A stretch of 64,000 nt of DNA from Marsupella aquatica (lineage: Eukaryota > Marchantiophyta): assembly GCA_973895155.1 (NCBI GenBank), contig OZ316895.1, forward strand, positions 20,956,001-21,020,000, in the 5' to 3' direction. Position numbers and translations under genes: made by a program. This document shows, in pieces, positions 1-12,650 of this stretch. The notes beneath the pieces were generated by a model. The model did not search any database. It was not told where the DNA came from and was given only the letters and a program-made list of their open reading frames with translations. How positions within the stretch are numbered: position 1 is the stretch's first letter; every line of letters begins with the position of its first letter.

Positions 1-923
1 ACTCGATGTCCTTCAGTTGTCCTGGTTGCTCCCACAAGAATTGAAGAGCGTCTGTTACAGCGCGGTATGACGCTAAGCAAATCCAAAGCCACAATGGTAC
101 AGTTTCTGGTTGCTGAGGCACATTATACTGCTGCCTGCTTGCTGCGGTTTTTGTACCCAGCCTTCTAGCACTCTTTGCAGCCAACGCAATGTCTTTCTTG
201 GGTTTGTTGGGATGCCAGAAATTCGACTTCTCCCTCCCAGTGGGCTCTCCAGCCTTTCCAATCATCGGCATGTGAAAGCCCACTCCGTATGAAGTCGAAC
301 AGGAGGCAGCCCCACAAGATCTCACAGATGTGAACCCGTTGAAGCCTGCGACCAACGAGAACCCCTTTGCCAACCTGGGGTGCGGGAGCAGAGTTGCGGA
401 GGACACCCCGGGGAATGCTGCCGTTGTCGCCATCGTTTGCTGCCTTTCGTTGCTTACTGAGGTCGATCAACTATTCAGTACACTCCGACGCAAAAGCAGG
501 AGCGAAGGCATCCAAACCCATTCCACTCACACGTTAGCAACGACCAAGACGTGGATCCCAGAGTCCACATCCATGTTGATCAGGGTGCAGGCTCCCTCTT
601 ACGAATTTTGCTCTCCAAATGTCATCGTTCCTGAAAGCATCGTTCCTGAAAGCATCCGAATGTTGGTTCATCCATAAGCATGTCCAATTTAACTTCGCAG
701 AATTCTACAAAGGAAAGTCAGGGCCATGATGCATTTTAGAGCTTTAGAATTCAGATCAAGAAGTCAGACTCTGGTAAAAAACTTGATAACATTCTTCAGA
801 GTTCAGGAGCACGAGAATCAACTCCGGGATTTCCAGCTCGTGGTGTCCGGGTTAAGAGTTGGGGTCACCTTTCGAGCGTTTGTACAAATCGCCGGATTCC
901 AGAGGTTCGAATTTGAGGGTCTA

Positions 924-1006
924 GGGTTTCTCAAAGAAAGAAACCAAATGGCTTTGGTGTTCCTTTTGGGTTTCTCAAAGAAACCAAATGGCTTTGGTGT
1001 TCCTTG
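924..1006. repeat. 44-bp tandem duplication
   Basis: Two adjacent copies start at 924 and 968, both beginning gggtttctcaaagaaa. The first has a four-base GAAA insertion relative to the second. No function is apparent. Confidence 0.85.
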
Positions 1007-1157
1007 GGTATACCCTAAGGAACTCCCATGTGAGTGGCCTTCTGTTTTGCGGCCCTCAAACTAAAGCATGTGATTCACTTAGACTTTGACGCCCGTGCCC
1101 CTCTTGAGGCAAGCATGATGGTATTTCTTGGCAAAACCAAGGGCAAAGGCCGCAAAC

Positions 1158-1376
1158 CTTCCAGCCCTTTGAAGTCCCGACCAGCCATTTTCTTGTGGGC
1201 AAAAGTTAGCCAATCACTTGCCTGGGCTAATGATATTCAGGCTGAAATTTAAAAAAAAACCTTCTGGACCTTTGAGGTCCCCACCAGCCATTTTCTTGTG
1301 TGCAAAAATTAGCCAATCCCTTGCCTGAAAAGCAGGCAGGCTAATGATATTCTGGCTGAAATTTAAAAAAAAAAAG
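1158..1376. repeat. ~105-115-bp tandem duplication ending in A-tracts
   Basis: Two imperfect copies (about 1158-1260 and 1261-1376) share ccagccattttcttgtg and gctaatgatattc, and both end in a run of 9-11 A. The A-tails make a short retroposed or tandemly amplified unit possible, but no promoter boxes were seen. Confidence 0.75.
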
Positions 1377-2944
1377 GTTTCATTCTCCACCACCTCATCC
1401 ACAATGGGGGAGTGTTAGCCAGGAAATACTCTAGAATAGTCAGAAAGTACTCTACAATCTAAAGAAAATACTCCATAACCAGACCTGTGCTTGTCTGTAG
1501 GGTAACATAGTAGCCACCTTGACTAATGTTTAAAAACAAGGAAAACATTGCTGGTCCTGACCTTTGCCTTGTAAATAAAACAATTAGACTGTACAGTTGT
1601 CATAACTTTGCCATTGTTGGGAAGCAGGGAACCAAATTTGTGTCGGATGATGCTATCAAGGAAGTGCTAAACTCTCAAGAAAGTACCAGGAGTGCAAAGG
1701 GGCCCATCCTTGAGGGCTGCTCACATGCAAGTTGGCCCTAAACTCTAAACTCCTCGGCTTGAGCTATTGTACTCCCTTTTGGCTATTGTTAAACAAAGTA
1801 CTGAAATTAAAGAAGGAAAGGACCAATTTACTAAAACAAACCAAACAAAGGACAATGGAGTAAAAGCAAAAGAGGGCCAAAGTGGACAAACACCAAAAGA
1901 GATAGGCAAACGCAACAAAAACCTAGAAAGAGACAAAAATGTACCGCTGGAATAGTGTTATGATCTAATGGCACACATACAGTGTAATAACTACAGTAAG
2001 TTTACAAGTGGGACATGAATGAGATTTAAAAATGGATAGTGACTAAAGTAGGCTACATTTTAGTTTAATTAGTACTTTCCTGTTGGCACAAATACAGAGT
2101 GGTTTGAAGGCATTCATACACTTGGTCAATGACCTCAGATCGAGTAGCCATCTAGAGCCCCTGCCTCCCTCAATGTTCCCTAAGAATGACACATTGCTGG
2201 TGTGGGGAGTGGCTATCAATTTGGAGACTAAAAGGATGCAAGTAGTGCCATTATGTTTTTTTCACAAATATCACATCTCAACCATAGAAAGAGTGGATTC
2301 ATTCACGGGCCACTTTTGGGTTGTTAAAACCCAACCCTGCATGGCATTTAGTGGGGCCATTAACATTCTATGTGGCAGGGCCATTTCTGCCATTTCTAGA
2401 CCACTTCCTTTGCTACTCAGGGTGGCTTTACAAGACCTTAGGGAAGTTGGAGTGTTTTCTTCCCAAAGCTAATCTATCAGCCATTGAACATCCTAAAGAT
2501 AGTGTATTGGGGACTAGAGGAGAGTTTGGAGTCATATTATGGCCCCCAATTGTCTTGTAAAGCTAACTGTAACAACAGTTAGTGCTAGAATAATTTCCTA
2601 GGAGACAAGTTGGGGGCCCACTTCACCTAAAAGTCATATAGTTCTTTGACTAGGGTTCTTCTTGTTCCGACAAGGGAAGATCTGATGAAGGGCATGTGGT
2701 TTTAGTTTTAATGTAAAAGACTCAAAATAGGAATGGCCCAAACGGCCAGATGAAGAGACCTCCAAGAGAGGCACTGTCAAGTCCAGGACAAAAATGTGCT
2801 CCACACAAGCCAAATTTGTGCCCCAATACATTCCATGTAGGATCGGCATCATGTTATGTTGAACGTGCCCCCAACATTTTGTAAAGTGCTTGAATGCCCA
2901 TTCTTTGAATCTGAATAGTCATGATGACAAAAGTACTTTCTGTC

Positions 2945-5900
2945 CTAGCTGAACTGGGGCATTTTCTCCCAAACTGGATTCAAATGTGGAAGTGGCCTGG
3001 CTTTTTCAACAATGGCCTGTGTTGGACATGGATCTGTATTTTCAATATCAATTTTGCTTCCCTTCCAACTGCTAACCACTTTTGTAGGTTTCTTGTACTG
3101 GCCCATTGAGGTTGTCAGATGCCAATCGTGCTCCTGATTCAGATCCATGCATGCCAAAGCTGCCTTGTCAAGTTTCTTTTGCTCCGACTCTTGCAAAGTA
3201 ACAATCTTCACAAAGGGAGCTGTAGTGACAGGGGCTCCAGTCAAAGTTGAGCTTCTTGGTGAATTTTTTGACCGCCTTCCTCTCTTGCACATCTTATCAA
3301 CAAATGACTCTTTCCTCTTCAAGATACCATAAGCCCCAAGTACAATTTGGAATGCTGGTGGATTTGCCATCTTCAACAGTGAAGTTTTCCCAATTTGTAT
3401 GGAGTCATATCTAGCCCCATGTGAAAACATCTCATCTCGTAATCCCAACAAGCCAGTCATTCCAATGTTGTTCAAATGCGGAGTGGTCTCAACTTTGCCA
3501 TAAATCTCCTTTAATACCTTTTGATAATGGGCATAGCTGAAAGTTGGAGCCTCTTGCAGTGGCTCACAATCCTCCAGTAGTGGCTCACCATCCTGCGAAA
3601 CAGGTTCATCATCATCATTTCCCTCAGTTGATCCCTTGTTGGCTGGATCTATGATTGGCAAAGTCACATTAGCCACTTCTACATCAGGCTCTGGCCATAG
3701 TGCCGTCTCAAATGCCAGGCAGCCTACTGAGTTCCATAGGTTTGAAGAACTTTGGACTCAGACAAGCCACTCAAAGTCAACAACTTTATCTGCACATCAA
3801 TAGAGAAAGGCAATTATGAGACATTGTCATGATAATTAGACTCATAATTCATATGAAATCACACTTGTGGCTATGTAAAATGTGACATGTCAATTCACCC
3901 GATGCTTGCAGGTATTCCTTGCATACTGAATCCACAAGTGCGGACGCAACTATCACCAAGGTATCCTTCAATCAGAAATGTGCCACTCTTGGGTTCTTTT
4001 GGCTGCATACAAATGCAACATTGTTGCCTTCCTCGTACTTAACATCATCAGTAGGAATAGTCGACCTTGCCTTCAAGATGGCTTTCCAGATGATGTCTTC
4101 AATTTTCCGATTTCTGACTTGCCCTTGCCACTTCATACACGACATATACCAGTAGTGGTGTTCAAGCTGGTTAATCAACTGTTCTACCAGCCAAACCACC
4201 TTTCAGCTTACCTTAGTAGACTTCTCTTCTCGCACGTACCGCTTCAGAGTTCCATGCCATATCTCAATCACCCCGTTGGTGTTCTGATTGGCATGCTTGA
4301 AGGTCCTGAAGTTAATCACCCACTTATTGATCTTGCGATGCCAGTATGTTTGTAATACTCCATGAACAATGGCTGCTCATCTTTCCACGTTGCCATGAAT
4401 CGAAGGGACTCTTTGACTGAGTCTGTGAAAGAAAATAGTGATTACATTAAATAAGCAAATATTAACAGTTGTAGAGGGTTAGCCCAAAAACTAGACACAA
4501 ACTATGAGAAATAAATTCTGGAGACAACCTAGGGACAGAATTTACCTTTGTTCTTCTCATACATGAGATCTCCAAGCTCTCTATTCATTTGTGCACGGGA
4601 ATGTGGATCTCTACCTTTTCAATATGTTTTTAGTCCAAGGCTGGCTCTCCTCACATGCCAGGCACATAAAGTAATTGGAACACCTGGCCAAACCTCACTA
4701 CCAAAGCAAATACAGTTAGATGATATAATATTCAGACAATATTGTGTTCAATACAAGAATTGTTGAACAACACTCTTAGTGTCAAATTACCTTAACACAT
4801 TTTGTTCTTTGGCTGCAAAATCCACTATAAAGCAAGTTGGAGCCCATGCCCCATCTAGGCGTAAGTCATATTGTATGGTTCTTTCCATGGCTACCTTGAC
4901 TACAATGAGAGCTGGCAGTAAATCTTGCTCTTTGTGGGTCTCCATTAGAGCCCAACATGTGGGAAGTCCATTCTGGAAGTCATCCATCAAAACAAAGGAG
5001 AGTGTACAAATAGTACTGTACAACATTATAGAGCCAAGGTCAGATTTATTCAGATATAGACACTAATATACCAACTACATTGAAAATAACATTATACAAA
5101 CAACATGAGATTATTGCAACTATCCGACAATAAAATGTGGTACAATATCATGTACCAAACACATTCAAAACATTATAAGAGATCAGAATACTAAAATTTT
5201 AGGATAATAACATATGGCACAACAAAACATTTGTAGAAAGGGTATTGCAGAGCATTCTGGAGCCAACTACAAGTTTATGAAACTAACACAAACTACTACA
5301 TGGCAAAGTATTTAACTAAAGCATTATGGAGCCAACGTTAGGTGGTTTTTGAAACTAATACAAACCACTACATGGAAGTATTTAATTAAAACATTTTGGA
5401 GCCAACGTCAGGTTTCCAAAACTAATACAAACTACTACATGGCAGAGTATTTAACTAATAAAGTGAACATTACATCTAACCAAGATCAGATTATTGACAC
5501 TTTTCAACAATAATGTATGTCACAGCACGTAACAGATACTGAATTTTAATTGGAATTAGACTAACCTCATACTCATTGACACCAAAAGTGGCATCCAAGG
5601 ACACAACCCTACCATGCCCAGGAGTGGCCATTTTTTTGAGTAACCACTCTGTTGCAAACACCAATTCAACAGAACGGGCAACATAAATGGAGCTTGTGTC
5701 TTCTCTTAACTCTCTTGATAGAGCAACACTTGACAATCATTAGCCTCAACCCACAATTTGCATCCAATAGCATCATCACTCACCTAGTGACTCTTTTGAT
5801 TATTAATGGCCTTCTTGACCTTTTGAATGTCCTTCAAGTCCAGTCCCATATCCCTTGTCTAGACTACATTGGCTCTATCATCAACAAATTCCTTTCCATG

Positions 5901-5960
5901 CTCACGTACGTAGCTCTTCCCGTTGGGCCTTGAGAACTCCCAATTTATTCACTCCTGTTC
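2945..5960 (-). pseudogene. Decayed MULE-type transposase (Mutator superfamily)
   Basis: Read on the minus strand, successive fragments follow the order of a MULE transposase. Near 5560-5960 are a degraded N-terminal part and a catalytic-core start (GRVVSLDATFG). At 4787-5026 the core continues with DDFQNGLPTCWAL and WAPTCFIVDFAAKEQN. Near 4560-4700 comes a LCAWHVRRA-like block. Near 4200-4400 is ANQNTNGVIEIWHGTLKRYV. At 3972-4199 is a segment resembling the region before a SWIM zinc finger. The 243-codon open frame at 2945-3676 is the best-preserved part and is probably the C-terminal region. Stops and frame changes separate the blocks (for example two stops near 5710-5795), so no intact protein can be made. 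Family membership is from motif recognition; terminal inverted repeats were not found. Confidence 0.75.
5253..5460. repeat. Three 69-70-bp tandem repeats inside the MULE fossil
   Basis: Units start at 5253, 5322 and 5392 and share gagccaac, aaactaa-acaaac-actacatgg and agtatttaa-taa. A more diverged relative begins near 5023. They separate two transposase blocks, so they may have expanded within a former intron of the element. Confidence 0.85.
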
Positions 5961-6565
5961 ACAAGAGCCTCTCAATGCTTTCACGTAAGTCAATGGAAAT
6001 TCTGGGGGCAATGTGAGTCCCCACATCCCATGCAGACCTCTCCTCCCAACCATGACATAAATTCTCTGTATTGTCGACATGTCAGAATTTTGTAAATCTC
6101 AACAAGCAAGCATTTGGCCTCTCCATCTCCTTAAAATTTGCTGTAAAATTGAATCTGCAACCTCTCCTAAGAGACGCTCCAGTTTTTGAAGTCTGTCTAA
6201 GTGGCTTCTCTCCATTTTGACGCACTCTATTTTCTGGTAGACCCTCACGTAAGTCTTCCCCTGACATCTTTTGGTCCAGAACAACAGAGGTACCAAATGG
6301 TCACCCAACCCCGCTCATTGTTTTTTACAACCGCTTCTTTTATTTTTAGACAAGTGTTGATTTTTTCACGACATTCCTCCCCCTTCAGCAAATCTTTGAG
6401 TCTGGATTTTGGTATCCAAGCTTGTTTTTGAAACCAGGTCAAATCATTAGAGGTAAATCTCCCTGGTGCTGAAATCCAGATTTGGTCACATTGTAGCGCA
6501 CCATATTTATATCTTGATTTCATGACGTTTGGGGCATTCCGATGGGACATCTGACATTCAAAAGT

Positions 6566-6581
6566 AAAAGTTGAAAGGATT
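6566..6581. repeat. Target-site duplication, LINE 3' side
   Basis: The 16-bp word aaaagttgaaaggatt is repeated exactly at 9224-9239. The two copies bracket the reverse-transcriptase-bearing segment, as expected for target-primed retrotransposition. Confidence 0.85.
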
Positions 6582-9223
6582 CCTTGGAATGGTTTTTTAT
6601 AAATTTTAATACCGCAAAAAACCCCACGGATAGGGGGAAACAACAGCCCCTCAAAGGAGAGAGAAAGCACACAAGAGAGCGACAAAGGGAGCACCAAAGC
6701 GAGCACCAAAGCCCAGCCAGGAGAGAGCACCAAAACAAAAAAGAGCAACAAAGAGAGGCCCAGAAAGCACGTGCAACCCCCCCACAACAGCCCCCCAAAA
6801 AGGGCCACAAGCCACAAGACAGAAATGCGCAGAAACCCTCAAGCTATCATGCCCTCTATGGAGGGCAAGGAGAGCACACGTACACCACCCAGACGCAGCC
6901 ATCGTTGTCGAGTGCCCTTCAACCACTCTTGAGCACGGTTCAACCAAGAGCGTCTTTGCTCAAAGGGCAATGCAGCCCCAACAACATGGATGTGGTTAGC
7001 AGTCTCAGCAAGCAACAAGCCCATGTCAAATGAGCGTCCATCCTTTCCAGAGAACATATGTTCATTTCTTCCCAGGCAAATCATCCATAGGATCTGAAAG
7101 ACATAGAACAACTTGGCAGTGTGAATAGAATCCAACCTTGTGGACACCTCAAGAATCACCAACAGGTCATCTCCAATGGGTAAGCTGAGCTCTGTCAGAA
7201 TTCTATGACACAGCCACCAGCAGCGAGCGGCATGAGAACAGCCAATGAACAAATGTTGCATCTCTCAATAACCCCGGCTTGTTGCAAAGCTTACAATTTC
7301 CAGTGCTAGCCTGGATACGGAGGGCCCGTTGGCCCGTAAACAGACCTCCAAGCAGAATCCTCCAAATAAATGTTTTGGCCCTACAAGAGAGATCAGAATT
7401 CCATAGCTTTTTCCAACTAATGCACCATTCAATTTCAGATCGGTTTGAGGACCAACACCTGTTGAGCAGCACATGAAAGCTCATCCTGAGTCTCAAGAAC
7501 TGGTATACCCTACAGTTGGTGATACGAAAATCCTTGAGAGGTTCAGCCTTGTCAGCCCAGCTCCATTGTCTAGCAGGGGTATCCCTGTCCCATCTGCAAG
7601 AGGTTGACTCCCATATCCTCCCTAGGAACTCTCTAACCAGACCCTTTTGCTCCACTGTGAATCCTCGCAGCACCTGTCCTCTGAGCGGGAGGTCCTGCCA
7701 TCGGCCAATCTCTGTCGGCCATCCATCCTAAATTGATCTCATCCCAATCGTCCACAAATAGTAGTGATTCCTACAATGTCCACATTTGCTAAGGCATTGA
7801 AATCAACTATACATCTAATCGCATAGTTTATGCTCCAACGGCCTAGGGCACCATATCTTCCCGGTCAAAAGCCAGGTGGGCACGCAGCTCCCTCCATGCC
7901 TTCCAGAGAGCATTTGTATACCTTAGACTGCCTCCTGCCCTGGGTGTACAGAGCAGAAGCCTATCCTTGAAGGTGTAATTGTTTCTCCTGATCACCTCGT
8001 AGTTCAACCATCCCATTGAGGACAGGTTGGCTGCCAGCATCATTGACCACTCTCCCTCTGGATGCTCCAATGCCTTTGTGAACCATTGTGATAATAAAGC
8101 GTTTGAGTGGCTTCTAAAGTCTTTGAATCCCAGGCCACCTTCTACTTTTGGTAGTGTCATCTTTGCCCATGCCACTAGCAGGATTTTCCTCCAACCTGCA
8201 GGATTGTAGCCCCACAAAAAATCATGACAAAGGACAATAAGTTTCTTTGCCAGTCCAGGTGAAGCCTTAAAGTACATCACGTGGTAGATGCACGCTATTG
8301 CCAAGGGGCTCACCACAGATTTTTGTAAGTTCAGCTTTGCTCCCGAAGCCATTTGGTAGCATGCAAGTGCAGTTTGTGCCTAGGTGAAAGCTTTCTCTGT
8401 GGCCGGGATGAACATTCTGACATCGTCAACAAAAAAGCGGTAGCAAATCGTGAGTGTGTCTGTGATTGACAGTCCACTCAATCTTCCAGCTGCCATCTCA
8501 GCATCTAAGAAATCCATCATTGGTTGTGTTGAGATTGCAAAAAGCAAGGGAGACAAAGGACAACCTTGTCTCACCCCCCTTTTCAGCTTGATCATTCCCG
8601 TAGCAAACCCATTTACCAACGCCTTGGAGAAGGATCAACCAGCAGTGCCCAAACTAGTTTGATAAAGTGGCCACTTATTCCTAGTAGGTGCATGGTGTCC
8701 CAGATGTATTTGCGGTTCACCCTATCAAATGCTTTTTCAAAATCAAGCTTCAAGAAAAGAGCCTTAGTCGGTCTTTCTATGTTGTACCTAGTCACATGTG
8801 AGCCAGGCATGTGATATGTTTTCTTGGATGTGGCGCCCTGGAATAAATCCTGTCTATTGGGGATTGATAATCTTATTCATGATTTCTTGCAGCCGCATTG
8901 CCAGGATCTTGGCAATGACTTTGCACGTAATGTTAAGCATTGTAAGGGGCCGCCAGTTCTTCAAGGATCTCTTATCTAACTTCTTCAAAATGAGTTTGAT
9001 TGTCCCTTATTTTATCGCACTGTCAATCTCCCCTGTCATCCAAAATTCTTGTATCATCTCCACCAGATCCTTAGTTACCCATAAACTCCCAGCATGCTCG
9101 CAACACTTCAGCTGTTAAGCCATCACGTGATCTGTCCCCTGGTAGCATCTAGAGCACATCTTTCACTCTTTGGTTGTCGGGAGAGCCTCCAATTTCCTCC
9201 TCTCTACTGCTGATAGCGCGAAA
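6582..9223 (-). mobile_element. 5'-truncated non-LTR retrotransposon (LINE)
   Basis: This 2.64-kb insertion in minus orientation is bounded by a perfect 16-bp direct repeat. It carries reverse transcriptase and zf-RVT coding remnants, followed by a roughly 260-bp 3' part (6582-6840) made of purine-rich GAGAGC/CACCAAA-type repeats on the plus strand. The endonuclease-coding 5' half of a typical plant LINE is missing, and the sequence starts just before the first reverse transcriptase block. That is the usual product of 5' truncation during insertion. No long poly(A) tail is visible at the 3' end, only short T-rich runs near 6595, so tail loss or another 3'-end type is possible. Confidence 0.85.
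6839..9223 (-). pseudogene. LINE reverse transcriptase with zf-RVT region, broken
   Basis: Read 5' to 3' on the minus strand, the order is: a fingers block with DGLTAEVLRACWEF and NWRPLTMLN (about 9000-9130); the palm A block FLKLDFEKAFDRVNRKYIWD (8613-8810); RGVRQGCPLSPLLFA (about 8560); and the catalytic FVDDV in place of the usual F/YADD (about 8410). A thumb/connection region follows (7843-8352). At 7203-7673 is the zinc-binding zf-RVT segment, with KTFIWRILLGGLFTG and paired cysteines (CKLC, later H...FSC). A C-terminal tail ends at 6839. Several frame changes (near 8615, 8360 and 7250) and in-frame stops (near 8845 and 9030) make it non-functional. The remnant copied itself or was copied by a relative; it does not serve the host. 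Confidence 0.88.
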
Positions 9224-9239
9224 AAAGTTGAAAGGATTA
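9224..9239. repeat. Target-site duplication, LINE 5' side
   Basis: Exact copy of the 16-bp word at 6566-6581. It marks where the truncated 5' end of the LINE joins host DNA. Confidence 0.85.
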
Positions 9240-9906
9240 ATGTTTGAAATCCAAAGTTATGAAGTATTCCTATTTAATAAGTGTCTGACAATTATTCTAC
9301 ACAATCAATCTCATTAAGTATACCTAGTTGGCTCTTTTATTTACTTAGATGCAAAAAATCTCAATGTGTATGCACAATTACTCTTCTCAGTTAGAACACG
9401 CAGAGTAGGGTTTCTCATTCAATTGTTGTAATTTACGTTGAGCTACTGTCTAAGGTCTTTCACAAACATTTAGACATTCAATCATTCTCATTCAGAACAC
9501 ACAAATACATTGATGACTCCAATTAGTCAATCCTTCTTATTTAGTGCACACAATTCTCATTTACATTGAGTTATGGTTCTCATTGCTTCTTCTCAGATAT
9601 TGAATCATTCTTATTACTACACGCGCACAATTACTATTTTTCTTGCATTACATCTCCTTCCACATGTTCAATCATTCTTATTGGTCCATACAATTCTCAT
9701 TTATGCAAGGTTACTATTCACATCGCGGTCACATCTCATTACGTCAATCTGTAAAAATAATCAAATACCCCTAACAGTTGAGCTAACACTTGTGCAAAAA
9801 ATTAGTATGATGAGTGGGAACGAGTGACTTACTTTGTATTTGTAGCTGTACAATGCATATGCTATGACAAAAATTGTTGTTACAAATCACCTGGAGGGTC
9901 AATGCC

Positions 9907-10245
9907 ATGCCCTCCCAAGAAATGATGCCCCCCAAAAGGATGCCCTTTATCTGTCAACTATTCACATTGCTCTTGGATCCTAGAATCGGGGCATTGGCAA
10001 GTGCCGGGAACAAAATCTACTGATGCGACCATTCTTGCTACAATGGCAGTGGGGCGCAAAAGGTACTTTTGTGTGCAGAGGGTAATGCCCTCCCAAGGAA
10101 TGATGCCCAAAAAATTGATGCCCTTTATCTGTCAGCTATTCACATTGCTCCTGGATCCTAGATTTGAGTGCCAAAAACAAAATCTATTGATGCAGCCATT
10201 TGTGCCGTAGTGGGCAATGGGGCATAGAGTACTTTTGTGTGCACA
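9907..10245. repeat. 178-bp tandem duplication
   Basis: Copies start at 9907 and 10085 with atgccctcccaag. They share the ccctttatctgtca, ctattcacattgctc and tacttttgtgtgca blocks in the same order. The second copy is shorter through small deletions. No open frame spans it. Confidence 0.85.
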
Positions 10246-12041
10246 ATACCCTTGAGAAAATGGGACCTTTAGTTTCTTGTTCACGCCCATGCATTGCACA
10301 GGGCACCTTGGAATCAAGAGACTAGGTTACGACGCCCTAAAAGTACACTTAATATTAAATAAATTATTTTAATAATGGATAATCTGGGCACGGGCAACAT
10401 TCGAGTGTGTGAAACCAAGCCTGGCCTGAAAAGTGACAAGCAGCTGAGCCAAAATGTTAAAACACAGGGGGTAGGTTAGGGTAGGCAGTGGGGGAGAACC
10501 GAGGCACATTTAATGAGTATAGAGGGATTAGTCTCCGTGAATCTTTTGACATACACAATATCCTCTCATTATTTCCATGGAAATAACTTTGGTGGATCCC
10601 AGTAGATATAATGACAAAAATCATCACACGTGCTCATTTTTTTGACATACATAACATCTTGTCATTTTTGCCATAGACATAACTTTGGTGGGGCTTTAGG
10701 GGTACGGTCTAGAGGCTTCACTCTAGAAGCCTAGACCCCAAATCTAGGTTCTGGTCCTAATTTACTACTATGATCTCATTAATATTCAAAGGATGGGCAT
10801 TGAGGCTCTTAATACCATAGTTCATCATCACTCGAGGCCTTGCACGTCCTTTCCCCCACCTTGTTTGTTTTCTGTAAACCCCTCCTGAATTTTTCAATTT
10901 GTATGCATGTACAAGGTCATGAGGCATTACCCCCGGGTGCAGCCACGGAGCCCCTGGGCCAGCCTGGCCTGGGGATACTGAAATTTGAATTAGAAATGAA
11001 ATAAAGTGCAAGTGACAGATGAGACTTTTGCTATGTAAAACTGAACTGAGTTGTTAAAAAAATTAACTCTGGCTGAACTCTTGGTAACTTGAGGATAATG
11101 GCTCTAACCCTGCTCAAGCTAAGCGCCCTCTCGATTACATCCCATTACTCCCTCTTGGCCATGGGTTATCCTACATGTCCCTGCCTTGTGCTAATCGCCA
11201 TCCTTCCTCCCTTATTTAGTCCACATTTATTTTTCATCACTTGAGGCCTCCCCCCCTCCTTGTTTGCTATCCATAATTATCCACGTCCACCCCAAATCTC
11301 CTCTCTCTCTTGCTCCATCTCTTAGTCAGCTTGTCATTCACCTGTGGCACTTTCTGACATCAAACCATTTTTTTGATAGAGGGTGTCTATTGTGCTTCAG
11401 CAGGCATAGGCGATCACTATTCTTCATAGGGGTGAAGCTGTTGGTTTTAGGGCCTCTAGTAGGATTCCATTGCTCGACCCTTCTCCAAAGTTTGATCAGG
11501 CTCTTCAGTTTGCCGATAGGTAGGCTTTGGGGCTCTGATTTTTAGCTCTGTGGTAGTTCTTTTGTTTGTCTTTTCCCTGACTTTCCCAGCCCTGTGTTTG
11601 TCCCGCCTTGATTGGGTCTTTTGCCTGAGGGTTAGCCCTATTTTTTTGGCACTTAGAAATAAGAATTTTTTTCTTGCTCTCTCCCTATTAGAAACTAAAG
11701 CCTGACTGGACCTTCAGTTTGTCTATGAAGCCCATATGGACTGGCAAAGCTTGGATGGACTTGCTCAGAACATTTAAAGTGACTTAGATAGCACTGTTTA
11801 CACTTTTGATTGAAATATGACCTGTAAATGGTCTCCTTACAGTTTGCAGCCGGTTTCAATTATATTACCGAACTGGTTTTCTCAGTACCTTGACGGACGA
11901 CCTTGAACCTAAAAGATGTCAAGACATTGTACTGTTGCTCAAGATCACCATGACGTCTTGACTACTTTCTCCCCCAAGGTAGTCAAAGTCGTCAACTGCA
12001 ATCCGCAACCGGTTCCTTCTTTTTTTTGGTGTAAAAGCAAC

Positions 12042-12200
12042 ATCCCTTTACGCAGTCCATGAGGATGGGCCGCATCCCTTTACACAGTCCATGGGGATGG
12101 GCTACATCCCTTTACGCTGTCCATGAGGATGGGCCGCAACTGTTCCTTTTTCTTTTTGGTGTAAAAGTGAAATCCCTTTATGCCCCATGGGATGGGCAGC
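12042..12200. repeat. 32-bp minisatellite (3 units plus a degenerate one)
   Basis: Units start at 12042, 12074 and 12106 (atccctttacgcagtccatg type). A fourth, shortened unit lies near 12170. The leader ttcctt...ggtgtaaaag occurs before the first and the fourth unit, so a larger segment was also duplicated. Confidence 0.85.
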
Positions 12201-12388
12201 AGCCTATTTTTTAAGGTTTTTTATTTTTTAGCCAGTGTGGCTAAAGGAGGAGATTCTAGGAATATTCTCTATCAGATTTTACTGAATTAAATCATGACCC
12301 TCAGATATCCCTAGATTTAAGGAGGACACTTAGATTCTGTAATGGGGTCCATGATTTGGTGGAAGAGTGGCTAATGGAGTTAAAAAAA

Positions 12389-12415
12389 TCTAGCCAATCT
12401 AGCCAATCTAGCCAA
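12389..12415. repeat. 9-bp repeat, three copies
   Basis: tctagccaa occurs three times back to back. Simple slippage repeat. Confidence 0.9.
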
Positions 12416-12523
12416 AAGTGGCCAACATTTTTTGAGGAGGTGGAATTTGGCGCACTTAAAAAATATGCTGATGGGGGGCAGGGACAATGTCTGGGTCCAT
12501 GGGGCTTTTGTTTCCTCCCTCTC

Positions 12524-12650
12524 ATGTCAGCTGATTTAAAGATGAATAATATCCGTCTTACTATTAAGTCACAAGACCACAGTCCATGTTATGTCAGCTG
12601 ATTTGGAGATGAATTATATCCGTAGTATTATTGAGTCACAAGACCACAGT
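12524..12650. repeat. 67-bp tandem duplication
   Basis: Copies start at 12524 and 12591 with atgtcagctgattt and share agtcacaagaccacagt near their ends. Confidence 0.9.

Larger units (their letters stand above)
1..2944. other. Anonymous DNA, no gene recognised
   Basis: Several short open frames exist on both strands, but none shows a domain or a convincing exon structure that I recognise. The stretch is AT-rich after about 1.2 kb and holds two local tandem duplications listed separately. A 15-bp unit is also doubled near 604-634. The longest frames (about 2083-2560) have no identifiable family. It could be decayed transposon sequence, since a transposase fossil follows directly. Confidence 0.5.

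Noticed and set aside
6584-7033. 149-codon plus-strand frame rich in Lys/Gln/Arg
   Set aside because: It runs over the purine-rich LINE 3' region and opposite the LINE tail; the composition reflects simple repeats.
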